From assembly GCF_029227915.1 (NCBI RefSeq), contig NC_079877.1:26377851-26437850 (forward strand): DNA of 60,000 bases, in the 5' to 3' direction. The notes beneath the pieces are model-generated. The model was not told the origin of the DNA. It saw only the letters and a program-made list of their open reading frames with translations, and searched no databases. This document shows positions 9,840 through 20,048 of the stretch, in pieces. The DNA is from Hydractinia symbiolongicarpus (taxonomy: Eukaryota > Cnidaria > Hydrozoa > Anthoathecata > Hydractiniidae). The position numbers and the translations under genes were made by a program. Within the stretch, counting starts at the first letter, position 1, and each line of letters starts with the position of its first letter.

Positions 9840-10144
9840 TACCTGTTGGCATACATAAAACGTTATGATGCCCGAGTGTTGGATAATCCATCAATTTATA
9901 GTTATGTCTTTTTACACGCTTCTCAATTTTTCGATCCCTATCTAAAATTTCTCGTTGGGTACCCGTCAACTTTTCCTTTATTTTGAGCCACCAAATATGC
10001 AACAATTTCATCATGCATATCTTGTTGCATGATGCCTCCATTACGCTTCCCCTCCTCAGATGTTAAGCACTCTTCAAACTTTTCTCTGTTCTCGTGTGTG
10101 CTCATGTTAGTTGATTGGTCGAGTGGGAAACTTTCAGAAAACAC
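9840..10144 (-). pseudogene. Ginger integrase gene, probable N-terminal exon with frameshift
   Basis: The minus-strand frame MFSESFPLDQSTNMS...DMHDEIVAYLVAQNKGKVDGYPT shifts by one base near 9950 into REILDRDRKIEKRVKRHNYKL, then VLCMPTG before a GTAGTT donor-like site at about 9840. The pattern of a short helical region followed by a basic stretch and YKL resembles the N-terminal region of KRBA2-like integrases, but the similarity is weak and placement rests mainly on orientation and position inside the Ginger-like element. The frameshift adds to the evidence that this copy is dead. Confidence 0.5.
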
Positions 10145-10737
10145 CTACATGTGAACAGAAATTGACCAACCTCGATCTCCTTTTTCTGAGCTTTTGTCAA
10201 CCCATATGGAGGAATATACCTGGGCACTAGTTTAGAAATTGTGCAGGGAAGTAGAAACAGATTTTGGCTAGCCAGGATTTGCGGTACCTTTGATTGCTTT
10301 ATAAAAAAAAATCACGCATAACACTATGCTCAAAGTAAGTCGAGATTTTATGCAAATACGCATCTTTAATAGGCTCTAAAGCGTTACGAATAAAGGCTGC
10401 TAGTTTAATACGAGTGTCCTTTTTTAGTTTTTTTTAAAATTATTCTTACGCGTATTAAATTCATGAATGTGATAAAAAACTCCCTCTTTGACTGGGCCTA
10501 ATTTGTTTTAATAGCATAAAGCTGACCAAAAGGTACTTTTTTGCAATATAGTGGTTTTCTTATACTTATGGTAAAAAGTTTCATTTTATTTTGTCGTAAA
10601 TAATTTCTTTATTTCTTGCAAATAAAACACTTAAAAAATGCTCTCTTTTTTTTCAATCAGTACTGTAATTCTTCATGCATGCACCACATAGGGCAAAAAC
10701 TTTCAAAGTCGGGCGGCTAAAGCCAGACAAATATTTT
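10145..10737. other. Right interior of the Ginger-like element
   Basis: AT-rich, no gene recognised. Probably the 5' untranslated and subterminal part of the element. A 63-codon minus-strand frame that overlaps the TIR region is chance. Confidence 0.5.
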
Positions 10738-10775
10738 CGCCCGACTTTGTATAAAGCCCGACTTTGTGTAGGACA
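10738..10775 (-). repeat. Right terminal inverted repeat of the Ginger-like element
   Basis: On the minus strand it starts TGTCCTACACAAAGTCGGGC, followed by a second CAAAGTCGGGC. GTTT follows it on the plus strand. A further copy of the word (AAAGTCGGGCGGC) lies just inside, near 10705. Confidence 0.72.
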
Positions 10776-11040
10776 GTTTCTCTCTTTGTTTTGGTGAAAT
10801 TCCGGGAAACATAAGCGATGATGGTCGCGGAGAGTTACCCACATTCAGTTTATCATGTTACCTTATTTTAATGCCGGTGCACACTTTGATAAACAACCAG
10901 ACGGTTGTGTTGTTGTGCTGCTTACTTTGTCGTTACTCCAACATAACTTTAGACTTTATATTAGTCTAAATAGGGTTTGATAGGGTCATTGTAAATAGTT
11001 TAACTAATGGTTGAACTAAAATTTAATATAGAGATCTATA

Positions 11041-11064
11041 GCTTGCTAGCTAGCTAGCTAGCTT
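11041..11064. repeat. (TAGC)n microsatellite
   Basis: Several uninterrupted GCTA/TAGC units. The same self-complementary tetranucleotide recurs more extensively at 53450-53600. Confidence 0.85.
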
Positions 11065-11429
11065 AAAATAAACTGCCTTTTTGTGTATTATTGTGTGATA
11101 TCTTCTTTCTGTTGTGTTAGATAGAAAATGATGTGGCAGTACCAACCTGTGGGCTAGACTTATATGCTTGCTGTGCACGGCTGACTGGTATTTATACCAA
11201 AGCACATAAATGCCTTATATATGTATATCAACATTTAAAAAAAAATAACAACAGAGTTTGTGTAGGTATCCAACTTGAAGCTATTTGTTTACTTTTTAGC
11301 GGTAACCTCTTTGGCTCTGGCATTTGCGTGGCAAGAAAAAAATGTTAGGATTTGGTGAAGAGATGTCTTTTCCTGTGAATTTTTTTTTCACAGAAACATT
11401 GTTGAGGTTATAAATTATTATTGATTGAA

Positions 11430-11876
11430 GAGGGTGCCAATAAGCAGGAAACGCCCTCATATATAAGAACGAGTTCAGACAACTTTTTGAATTAAATTGG
11501 CGGTTGGCGCTGAAACTGCTCGCACTTTCCCGAACTCGCCCTAAGCATTCCCGAAATATAATTCCTTGTAACAAATCATGCGGACAATAGTTGGGAAGAA
11601 GAGGCACTTGAAAAGAAAGGAGTTAATAAAGTTTAAATATATATAAGTTATTTATCAAGTAAATCTTATTAAAAACCACCAAAACAGTTCTTTTAAGAAC
11701 TTTGCTGCCGCATAGTAAGTATATTTTAATTTTTATAGATTTTTGAATCATTAGCGTCCGTTTTTCTTTTTTTAATCCGGCATTGTTCGGGTCTATGCAG
11801 GTATTTTTAGGCGAATACTTGAATTTTTGACTGAACTCGCCCAAAAGCGCCCACAATTCGGCTTATTAGCACCCTC
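11430..11876. repeat. MITE with ~50-bp inverted ends (GAGGGTGCYAATAAGC)
   Basis: The left end GAGGGTGCCAATAAGC and the right end on the minus strand GAGGGTGCTAATAAGC match at 15 of 16 bases. Both continue through a GCGYY-like patch into CGAGTTCAG at about 50 bp. Length 447 bp, no transposase. The flanks ATTGATTG and ATCGATTT are a possible eroded 8-bp duplication, which would suggest hAT, but this is weak. Confidence 0.68.
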
Positions 11877-12520
11877 GTATCGATTTTAGATTGATGTCTT
11901 CTGCTTTATTTGAATTCATTTAAACTCCTAGGAATGCCCTTGTGTGACGAAATGGATTAGCACTGAAAATGTAAACAAAGGAATTCATCTATAAAGTCTA
12001 GCCTTATCCTGGGGTTAACTACTTATTTCTAATAAGTTCTGATAATCTTTTGTTTGAGTAGGGTCACTCACATCTTTCATTCTTGTGGAATAACATATTA
12101 TAGTTATGTCCAGAAATAACCCTGGCAGGATGTGTGTGCTATAAAGTATATTAGGAGATCATCCAAACTTCGGTGTCACGGCTAATGTCGTCTAACTCTA
12201 GAATTTTTTACCTGAACGTCCTTTTGTGGCAAAAGGAAAATTGATTTTTACAAAAGCTTTATGTGCAACATGAAGAAACATATATATTTATATATTAAGA
12301 TACTAACTTTACAACTTCACCATGGTAATTTGAGTTAGGGTGGCTCCTTACTACAGGCTTCTCATTTGTAAATATTTGCTTACGTGGTCAAACATGTAGG
12401 CCAGTTGAACACGTTATGCGACTGCATAGCGTACCTAATTTGCTCTGGGTACGCGATTTTTAAAATGACTATTTATTTGTTTAACAGCGTGCATGCAAAG
12501 GCATCGCCACTATTCGTTTA

Positions 12521-12655
12521 TAAACTTTTAAAATGCGATCTTAAAAAACATTTCTATTTCCGCTTTTTGTTTTTAAACTTTTAAAATGTTATCTTAAAAA
12601 ACATTTCTATCGCTGCTTTTCGTTTTTAAACTTTTAAAATGCAATCTAAACTTTT
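12521..12655 (-). repeat. Satellite units shared with the 21.7-23.0 kb element (reverse orientation)
   Basis: Two to three ~58-bp units on the minus strand: runs of AAAAGTTTAAAAACGAAAA, then GGCGATAGAAATG, then a T-run and AGATCGCATTTT. The same unit is tandemly amplified at 22130-22735 on the plus strand. Confidence 0.75.
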
Positions 12656-12863
12656 ATATTTAATTACTGCAATTAAAAATTTCAAAGGAGTTCGCGCAAA
12701 ATAGATTGCTAAAATTGATCTTGCAACCTATTGTGATTAAACAATTGATCTTGTGGGGTCATTGTTTATCAGTGAGGCAATTATTTTCTTAAAAAAACAA
12801 AAGTTATCGCTATTTTATCTTTCTGTGTAACTATTCATCCAAGTTTCGCGTCCGCGGTAGATA

Positions 12864-12884
12864 ACATTCAGACTGTACTGTATA
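12864..12884 (-). repeat. Terminal fragment of the CAGTACAGTC-ended element family
   Basis: ACATTCAGACTGTACTGTA closely matches the terminus ACATCTGGACTGTACTGTA of the element at 21739-23012. With the reverse-oriented satellite units upstream, it suggests a second, decayed copy in opposite orientation. I do not see its other end. Confidence 0.55.
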
Positions 12885-12940
12885 TTTTGTGGCATTTTTT
12901 TAAATGTGTCATGTGACAGGGTTGGCCTAGTCTAAATGCT

Positions 12941-13262
12941 TGTTTTTCCTTTGCAAGCATGTTTTGTGCTTACAACCAAGTTTTTGCACTTGCAACCATG
13001 TTTTAGTGCTTGGAGCCATGTTTTTGTCTTACAACCATGTTTTTGCACTTGCAACCATGTTTTTGCACTTGCAACCATGTTTTTGCAGTTGCAACCATGT
13101 TTTTGCACTTGCAACCATGTTTTCGCACTTGCAGCCATGGTTTTGCACTTACAACCATGTTTTTGCACTTGCAACCATGTTTTTGTCTTACAACCATGTT
13201 TTTGCACTTGCAACCATGTTTTTGTACTTACAACCATGTTTTTGCACTTGCAACCATGTTTT
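12941..13262 (+). repeat. 20-bp minisatellite array A
   Basis: About 15 copies of a 20-bp unit, consensus CTTGCAACCATGTTTTTGCA with variants TCTTACAACC and GTACTTACAACC. Three units make 60 bp, so all frames on both strands stay open, producing several spurious frames here. The array ends at the palindromic word ACAAGCTCGTGAGCTTGT. Confidence 0.95.
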
Positions 13263-14490
13263 TACAAGCTCGTGAGCTTGTATTAAAACGCAAATGTGTC
13301 CTACTAGAATGGAAATTTTTGCCTCTCTGAGCACCGACACGGGAGTAGTCGTGTGTTCGAATCTCATCTTGGTAACTATTTTTACTTTTTTTTTCTTTTT
13401 ACTAACTCGTAACTAACCATGTCCGAAATAATCAATTGCAACGTCACAGATTTAAATTTCGTACCTAAACTCTCTAAGTACTTGGAAGTCATCTAAATGA
13501 CGTTTCAGGCCAAAATTGGTATTTGTTTTCGACAAAACTTGGCACAGTTAACAAAAAAAGTATGCTGAACATAATAGTGACACCATAATTTTGATTTTTG
13601 TCACTTAACGTCATTTTAGGCCAAATTGGTCCAAAAATTAAAATATTTTAGACAAAACTTGACAAAGTTAACAAAAAAAGTATGCCGAACATGGTGACAT
13701 TAAAATTTTGATTTTTTGTCACCTAAATGTCATTTTAGGCCAAAATTGGTTCGAAAATTAAAATACTTTATTTTCGACAAAATTTGGCACAGTTAACAAA
13801 AAAAGTATGCTGAATATAATAGTGACATCAAAATTTTGTTTAAGCTCATAAACGTTTCAATCGCGCGACTTTCAACCATGAATGATAGGCTGTATTTTTT
13901 GTTAGCAGAAATTATAAAATTGGGTTGCATTGTGGATGTTTCATAGTTGTGCATTTTCAATAGCGAGATAGTTTATGCAGCGCCTGCATATTGTTTATTT
14001 TTTAAAAAGATAAGATTAGTGTTCACAAGCTTTATTTAACTAACTGGTAAAGTAAAGGTGTTTCCACCAAAGTTTTAAAAAGTGAATATAGGCAGAATTA
14101 AGGTTTCCCCCCAAATGCCTGGAAAGTAGTCTGCGAAAAATAAAATTTCCACAACAATACGAAAGAGAAAAACGAAGACGCTCCACCATATATAAATAAT
14201 TATGAGAACGAAATTCTTTTTGTAGCGAAAAGAATTTCTCGTTCTCGCTTTCTTCTTTCTGTCAGTCAGTTTACCCCAGACTGACCCAACGAAAATTGAA
14301 ATTTCGAGGAATTTTCCGTTCAAGAAGATCTCACAAAAAATTTCGAAAAATAATTGCGTAGTCCACAAGAAATGTTATTGCCCATCTGAATAGCAAAATA
14401 TGTCGTGTCTAACTTTGTAACAGAAATCACAATTTAATAGACAGCTTTTTGTAAACTTTATTCGCGAGGTTGTTTACGTATATCATACGT
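13263..14490 (+). mobile_element. Composite repeat, copy 1: terminal palindrome, tRNA-like box, internal tandem block
   Basis: Starts with ACAAGCTCGTGAGCTTGT, an 8-bp stem with a 2-bp centre. It then has a tRNA-like stretch (GCCTCTCTGAGCACCGACAC, B-box-like GTGTTCGAATCTC) and a T-rich tract, and ends near GTATATCATACGTCTTGTT. An inverted copy lies at 34150-34680 without the ~585 bp at 13400-13985. Minisatellite arrays abut both ends. Terminal palindromes next to a mobile minisatellite are reminiscent of Helitron/Helentron-type non-autonomous elements or of SINE composites; the class is not established. Confidence 0.6.
13497..13850 (+). repeat. Three ~120-bp tandem units inside composite repeat copy 1
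   Basis: GACAAAACTTGGCACAGTTA, with variants, recurs near 13533, 13652 and 13777, each followed by ACAAAAAAAGTATGC and a GTCA-rich segment. The block lies in the ~585 bp missing from copy 2. Confidence 0.85.
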
Positions 14491-14881
14491 CTTGTTTGAC
14501 TTACAACCATGTTATTGCTCTTGCAGCCATGTTTTGGACTTACAACCATGTTTTTGCACTTACAAACATGTTTCTGTACTTGCAACCATCTTTATTCACT
14601 TGCAATCATGTTTTTTGTCTTACAACCATGTTTTTGCACTTGCGACCATGTTTTGTTACTTGCAGCCATGTTTTTGCACTTGCAACCATGGTTTTGCACT
14701 TGCAACCATGTTTTTGGACTTACAACCATGTTTTTGCAATTGCAACCTAGTTTATTGCACTTGCATCCATTCTTTTTGTCTTACAACCATGTTTTTGCAC
14801 TTACAACCATGTTTTTGTACTTTTAACCATGTTTTTGCACACTGTTATCATGTTTTTGCAATTGTAACCATGTTCTTGTAG
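14491..14881 (+). repeat. 20-bp minisatellite array B, directly upstream of the DFFB-like gene
   Basis: About 19 copies of the same unit as array A, more diverged (GGACTTACAACC, TTGCGACCATG, TTTTAACCATG). It ends about 40 bp before the ATG at 14921, so it lies in the promoter or 5' UTR of the nuclease gene. Confidence 0.93.
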
Positions 14882-14920
14882 TAAAAATGACGATGTTGTA
14901 TATCAATTTAATCGTGTTCT

Positions 14921-17900
14921 ATGGAATTCATTAAAAGATTGCTGGGCATGGGAGCGCGGAAGCCTTTTAAAGTTCAAGACAGAAATGGACAGAAACGTAT
15001 TGGTGTAATGGCAGCATCTTTGAAAGAACTTAGAAAGAAAGGATCAGTGAAATTAGGCATCAGTAATGTTGGAAGTATTGTGTTGGAAGAAGATGGAACA
15101 CATATTGATGATGAAGATTATTTCAACTCCTTAAGTGACCAGTCAGTTTTGGTGTTTTTGCAACCTGGCGAGGTTTGGGAAGGATGTGAGTATAGAATGC
15201 ATGAATGTTTGGCTTAGTGAAACTTTCCTAAAAGATGGTTAGGCTTAACTGACACAAAGTATTTGGATTCAGACTGCCTAATGACCCCTTTTGCTACACA
15301 TGGCATGTTTGACTTACTAGCGATTCGGGAACTGCAATTAACATAAGCTAAACTTTGTTTTGCTCTATTTGTATTGGGGACTTTACAGGAGATTTTTACC
15401 CTTGTTGGACAATTCGGACAAATAGACGGCTAGAGATATGAAATCTTTTAATCCTTGACATGATGATATCATTAAATTGCATTTGTGCAACAGGAGGTGG
15501 GCATCTAACAAAAATTGCACTGTCTATTAATTACCATACCATTACCATTTAATTTTCCACACTTCCGCAACTACTGAATTAAATTCACGAAACGAAATAG
15601 GGACTAGTTGTTTATTAAGTGAAACAATAGAAAGTGTGAAAAAACTCTATTATGCTCAGAATAAAACTTTCAGGAAAGGTGACTTCTGTAGCATGGATCA
15701 CTGAAAAAGAACATCTCACTCCCTCATATCTCACATTACCTTTAGCAGGACGATATTATTTCAAACAGGACAATAAGAGTTTCCTGAACTTCCTTTAGCC
15801 TACCATTTTGTCTCATTTCTGTATTGTCACATATTTCATACCTTAGATATCACTTACTTAAAGCTAGCAAGCACGAAAATTCTTGACAATGTTAGCATAC
15901 GAAAAGAGACTATTGATGAGATACAGGCCCGTTTATATGATCCAGACTCGCCTGAGTTGTTATTGATGATGGAATACGTTCATGTTGCGCATGCTAATAT
16001 CCAAGCAGAGAGGAGACAAGACGATCCCGACTGGTTTGAAGGTGTTTCGACATCAATGAAAACAAAAACACAAGTCATGAGAGAGTCAGCAAAAGGAAGA
16101 GTACGTGGCTATTTGTGGAAGACAAAAGAGTTCGCCGAAAAGATGGTGAGATTTTATACACATTTCTTTGCATGCACGAAAAGTCTATGCCATTATCAGT
16201 CTGCAGTCATAAACTTGGATTATCAGTTTTGCTTTTTAAAACGTTTTCTCAATAAATGCTGTGCATGTTTTATCTTTACCACAATCTGAGTGGTGATGCT
16301 GTAGTGGTAGTGCATTCGGCTTGAAATAAGGTACACTACAACACACTTTCAATTTAATTAGCATTGTCAGCACATTTGTAGGCATCTACTGATTGCAAAC
16401 CGGCTTATGGGGCAGGCAAAGTTAGAGCGATGCTATACGTGTCTCTAACAGTAATGTAACATAGTTACAATCAGAGGGGAGAAAAAGCCAGTCATAAAGA
16501 TGTTTTGCCTACTTCAGTTATAACTACAAAGAAATGCATTTCGAAATTAATGTACACAAAATTTGGGAATAAATATTCTGATTGTACTCTACCTTTAACA
16601 TAACTATTCCATGTCTGCTCTTTATTCCTTAAAAATATAGTGCATTAAAAATATTTTGTTTCCAATAAGCGTGTGCGCAAAGTTAGCCCTCAATCCAGTG
16701 CGCGAAAATATTACTGTGAAAATGGTATATCACGATAAATCTTTCAACAACTTAAATGGTGGCAACATGGAAGAAATTTTAAAATCTGATGCTATAAGAT
16801 GTTCGACATGCAATGAGATATATGGCATTCTGAATACACTTTTTTATATAAAAACTGAGCCTCATCTTCTTAGCGAAATACCTGAATATAGGCTGGAATT
16901 TTCCTAAGTATTTTTTTTTTCAATTTTTATTTCTCCATTTTGACTTTCTCAAATTGAACTATTTACATGCTTTTATTTGAAGTTATAGTTATCTATATTT
17001 TTGAAGACACTTTCTTAGGATAAAACTCTGCTAGGATCAGTCAAATATGATTGAAAAATACTTGATAATGTTGTGTTTGGAAATTATTGTGATTTAATAA
17101 TGGTCTCTTAATATCTTCTTAAGATTTTGAGGTTTTTGAGAATTTTTTTCCTATAAAACAAATACGTGTATGCAGTGCTAACTGTTATCAAAAATGAATG
17201 TTTTTACTTTTTTTTTATAGGATATTCCGAAATCTTCGAGAAAAGCTTTAAAGCACATTTTATCCTGTTTTCAAGAAGAACTAAAGCGTAAAGAATACAA
17301 CGCAAGATATTTCGATCGAACTGCAGAAGCCGAGTCAGAAAAACTATGTTCAGACAAGGGTTGGTTTTCTTGCCAAGGTGCGTTTGATCGCGAATCCTGC
17401 GATAATTCTCATACGATTAACCCGTATGCTTCTAAAGACACGCGAGTATTTTTCAGCACATGGAATTTAGACCACAGGTAAGATAATATAGATAATTGTT
17501 TTCTGGTATATCATTATTGTACTGACGTTTTATCAACACTGAATGTCGGTCAGCCTTTCTCATTTATTTTATCTCATTCGTTTTTTCTAGTCGGCAAATG
17601 AATTTTAGTTTGCTTATTACGAACGGAGGGATGGGTGGGTTTTAACCCCCTAGTTTATAGGGATGGATATAAATTTAATATGCAAAAGAATTTTTAATTT
17701 AAGTTGTTAAAAAGCTTGAAAGTGGAGCACGAGGTTAAATAAGCAATACCTAAAAACGTGATTGGGTTTGAACTATTGTTTATTGAATTTTTTTGTCCTT
17801 TTATGACGATTTTCTCTAGTATTTATCATGACTGGCCATTGTTGATAAACAAGCGCATTAGATGTCTGCCTTAAATTATGGTTAAAACTATGAAGGCGTC

Positions 17901-18244
17901 TGATAATTTGATAGCTATCAGATTTGAAATTTCATTTCCGAACAATATCGTTGCTCCGTTTCGAAGTAACCTTGTTCGATTGTGTTAAAATGTTATTTAT
18001 TTGTATATATATATGTGCTTTCACTTTTTTCAGAATTGAAAAATCACGAGAAGTTCTGCCACAGTTGGTACATGCGATAAAGAACTGTCCGAAAGATAAA
18101 GAAGTGAATTGGAGGTATTTTTACCAGCTTTTGTTTACCGTTAGCAATTTGAAATTAGTCGATATAAGATGTCATCGAAAAGACAAACATGAAAACTACA
18201 AAGTGGATAAACGGAAAGTCTACGTCGAAGCAATGTCTTGCTAG
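14921..18244 (+). CDS. DFFB: Caspase-activated DNase (DFF40/CAD), four exons
   Basis: Exons 14921-15185, 15847-16145, 17221-17477 and 18034-18244 give 343 residues, close to the ~340 usual for the family, with GT/AG at every junction and compatible phases. Exon 1 encodes a CIDE-N domain (KPFKVQDRNGQKRIGVMAAS, then VLEEDGTHIDDEDYF), the module that pairs with the inhibitor/chaperone ICAD. Exon 2 carries the linker/dimer region (DDPDWFEG, SAKGRVRGYL). Exons 3-4 hold the nuclease: GWFSCQGAFD, NPYASKDTRVFFSTWNLDH, YFYQLLF and CHRKDKH, including the histidines of the beta-beta-alpha-metal fold. The enzyme cuts chromatin in apoptotic nuclei after caspases remove ICAD. All expected catalytic motifs are present, so it looks functional. 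A minisatellite array ends ~40 bp before the ATG. An inhibitor (DFFA) gene is not in this window. Confidence 0.94.
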
Positions 18245-19047
18245 CTTATAGTGACGTTAGAGGTTGGGATGTAGTAAAGAATTTAAACAAGCATCGCAGG
18301 ATATAATATTCACAAGACTTTAATTGAATTTGTTTTAATCTAGGCTATATACACAAATGGGTTGCAAATTGCTCTTATAAAAAACAGATAAATTATTATA
18401 TTCTTACAAGCGAAAAATGTTTTTTATATACATATATAAAAGAATAATACATCCTTTTTTAGTAAGAATAATGCTTTTTTTTTATAACGTTATTCGTAAA
18501 AAATCGAAACTGTTAAAAATTGTGTTAACCTTATTGGTGCGCTACGATAATATTACTTCTGCGTCATCAAGAAATGTAACAATAAAAATTTCAGCTTAGT
18601 CAAGTTTCAAAAATAAACAAAAAATGGTGTGTCTGGTGATCAAGGCCCGGATTTATTCTTGTATTTCTGTTTAGCTGCATTTCCTGCTATAGCGTAAAAA
18701 AACTCTTGCCCTTTTTAGTATTCTTAAAATCGAGTTTTGATAAAAAGAATTCTTATAAGAAAAGGGTGTAATTCCAATTCTTATAAGAAAAGGGTGTAAT
18801 TCCAATTTTTTAACCTTTACCTTTCTATTACAAATTTTAAAAGAAATTAATAATACATAATTTCAAATTTTGTGGCTTAGCTGAAAATATAGACTGTCCT
18901 CAATTGATGTGCATTATGCTACAAAATAAATTTCACAATAGAATATGTTAGCTTAAGTTCACTCTATACTACACATAAACAACAATTAATATATATGTTT
19001 CGAACACTACAAAACATTCCAAGATTACATTTTCACCAGTACCCTTT
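18245..19047. other. Intergenic region between convergent DFFB-like and ARF genes
   Basis: 3' flanks of both genes, no gene of its own. At about 18747-18803 a ~32-bp segment (ATTCTTATAAGAAAAGGGTG...) is tandemly duplicated. Confidence 0.65.
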
Positions 19048-20048
19048 TTACCATTTTCCTTTTTTACTTTTTTGAAATTGTTTCACCATATCTGAAAGTT
19101 TATGCACTCCTTCGTAGAGACCATCCCCAGTTATTGCACACATTTCTTGTACGTGCCATGGATTTGATCGTAACTCTCTCAAACCCATCTTTTCCACGAG
19201 TTCCCATGATTTTAATGCATTTGGGAGGTCTTGCTTGTTAGCCAGAATCTGATTTTAAAAGATGTAAAGAGTTATAACAACCTCGTTCCCAAAGCGCACA
19301 TCTTTTTCACGTGTGAACGAGAATAAGTGGCCTGAGGCCAAATTTGCGCTGGTAGTAATTGCTGTTTTTTTTGTGAAATATTTTATGGGAATTTTATTTA
19401 TTAAATATATAAACATTTTTACAAAAAACATTTCATCTATTTTTACTTACCACTGCTGGTACACCTTGTTCCATTCCCTCGTCTCTCAAAATTGACATCA
19501 ACTCGTCATGTGCCTCGTGAATCCTTGATATATCAGACGCATCAACTACGAACAGCAATCCTTCAGATCCCTAAATAAACAAGGTAATTAGACTGAATAA
19601 GATGGCCAGATTCAATTTGCAGCAGGTCCTCGTCAGAATAGAAAAAGCTGTATGTTAAGCTTGATACCATTTCAACTTTCTCTACGAACAGGCTTGTTGC
19701 ATTTGATTTGTGGAAAAGAACGAATCAAAATTGCAGCCTAGTTATTATTGTAATATTTCAAAATAAACATTAAACAGATGTTTGTGTACTTACGTCATAG
19801 TAATGTCTCCAAAGCGGTCTGATTTTTTCTTGTCCCCCTACATCCCACATGGTGAATGTGACATTTTTCATTTTTACTTCTTCCACGTTAAAACCAATGG
19901 TGGGAATTGTAGTGACATTTTCGTTTAGCTTTAACTTATATAGAATCGTTGTCTTGCCCGCAGCATCTAAACCTAGCAATAATATTCTTGCTCTTTGATT
20001 ACCGAACTCGTTTAAAGCAGATGCTAACTTTGATAGCAGTAAGCCCAT
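19048..20048 (-). CDS. ARF-family small GTPase, three exons
   Basis: Exons (minus) 20048-19794, 19570-19451 and 19248-19048, all phase 0 with GT/AG borders, give 191 residues. The start MGLLLSKL offers Gly2 for N-myristoylation and an amphipathic helix. The nucleotide-binding motifs are intact: P-loop GLDAAGKT, switch [13 protein letters not shown], switch [23 protein letters not shown], and the later CAIT that replaces SAK/CAT. ARFs cycle between cytosol and membranes to recruit coats and effectors. The protein is ARF-like throughout, but its divergence ([13 protein letters not shown], extended lysine-rich end KKGKW) stops me naming a class; an ARL is the alternative. An intron near 19281 holds a piece of the CCTCGTTCCCA repeat family. 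Confidence 0.93.

Larger units (their letters stand above)
3885..10775 (-). mobile_element. Ginger-like DNA transposon (integrase type), interrupted by a nested element
   Basis: The left end TGTTCCACCCAAAGTAGGGC and the right end, read on the other strand, TGTCCTACACAAAGTCGGGC match at 16 of 20 positions. Each is followed by another CAAAGTCGGG word 15-20 bp further in. A 4-bp GTTT lies just outside each end (3881-3884 and 10776-10779). TGT termini, a 4-bp target duplication and a KRBA2/GIN-type integrase are the established Ginger diagnosis. The minus-strand integrase gene inside is broken, and about 3 kb of the interior is a later THAP element insertion (6402-9373). Removing that leaves about 3.9 kb. 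Confidence 0.75.
10776..12900. other. Gene-free stretch with several small repeats
   Basis: No gene recognised. It contains a TAGC microsatellite (11041-11064), an inverted-repeat MITE (11430-11876), reverse-orientation satellite units (12521-12655) and an end of a satellite-bearing element (12864-12884), each entered separately. The rest is unstructured AT-rich DNA. Confidence 0.6.

Noticed and set aside
12941-13262. CRISPR-like array (short regular repeats)
   Set aside because: Units are contiguous with no unique spacers, and the DNA is animal nuclear, so this is a minisatellite.
12932-13330. Long open frames on both strands made of CFCTCNHVFALATM-like repeats
   Set aside because: They are translations of the 20-bp minisatellite; 20 is not a multiple of three, so every frame cycles without stops. 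No gene context.
14492-14881. Similar repeat-derived open frames upstream of the DFFB-like gene
   Set aside because: Same cause; not an N-terminal extension, because the CIDE-N domain begins properly at 14921 and the array unit is dispersed elsewhere.
16285-16335. tRNA gene or SINE head in the DFFB intron (GTAGTGGTAGTGCATTCGGC)
   Set aside because: An A-box-like stretch is present but I find no B box at the right distance.
16656-16907. 83-codon open frame in the DFFB intron as an additional exon
   Set aside because: Exon 2 joins exon 3 in phase with correct family length; this frame has no family similarity and lacks fitting splice sites.
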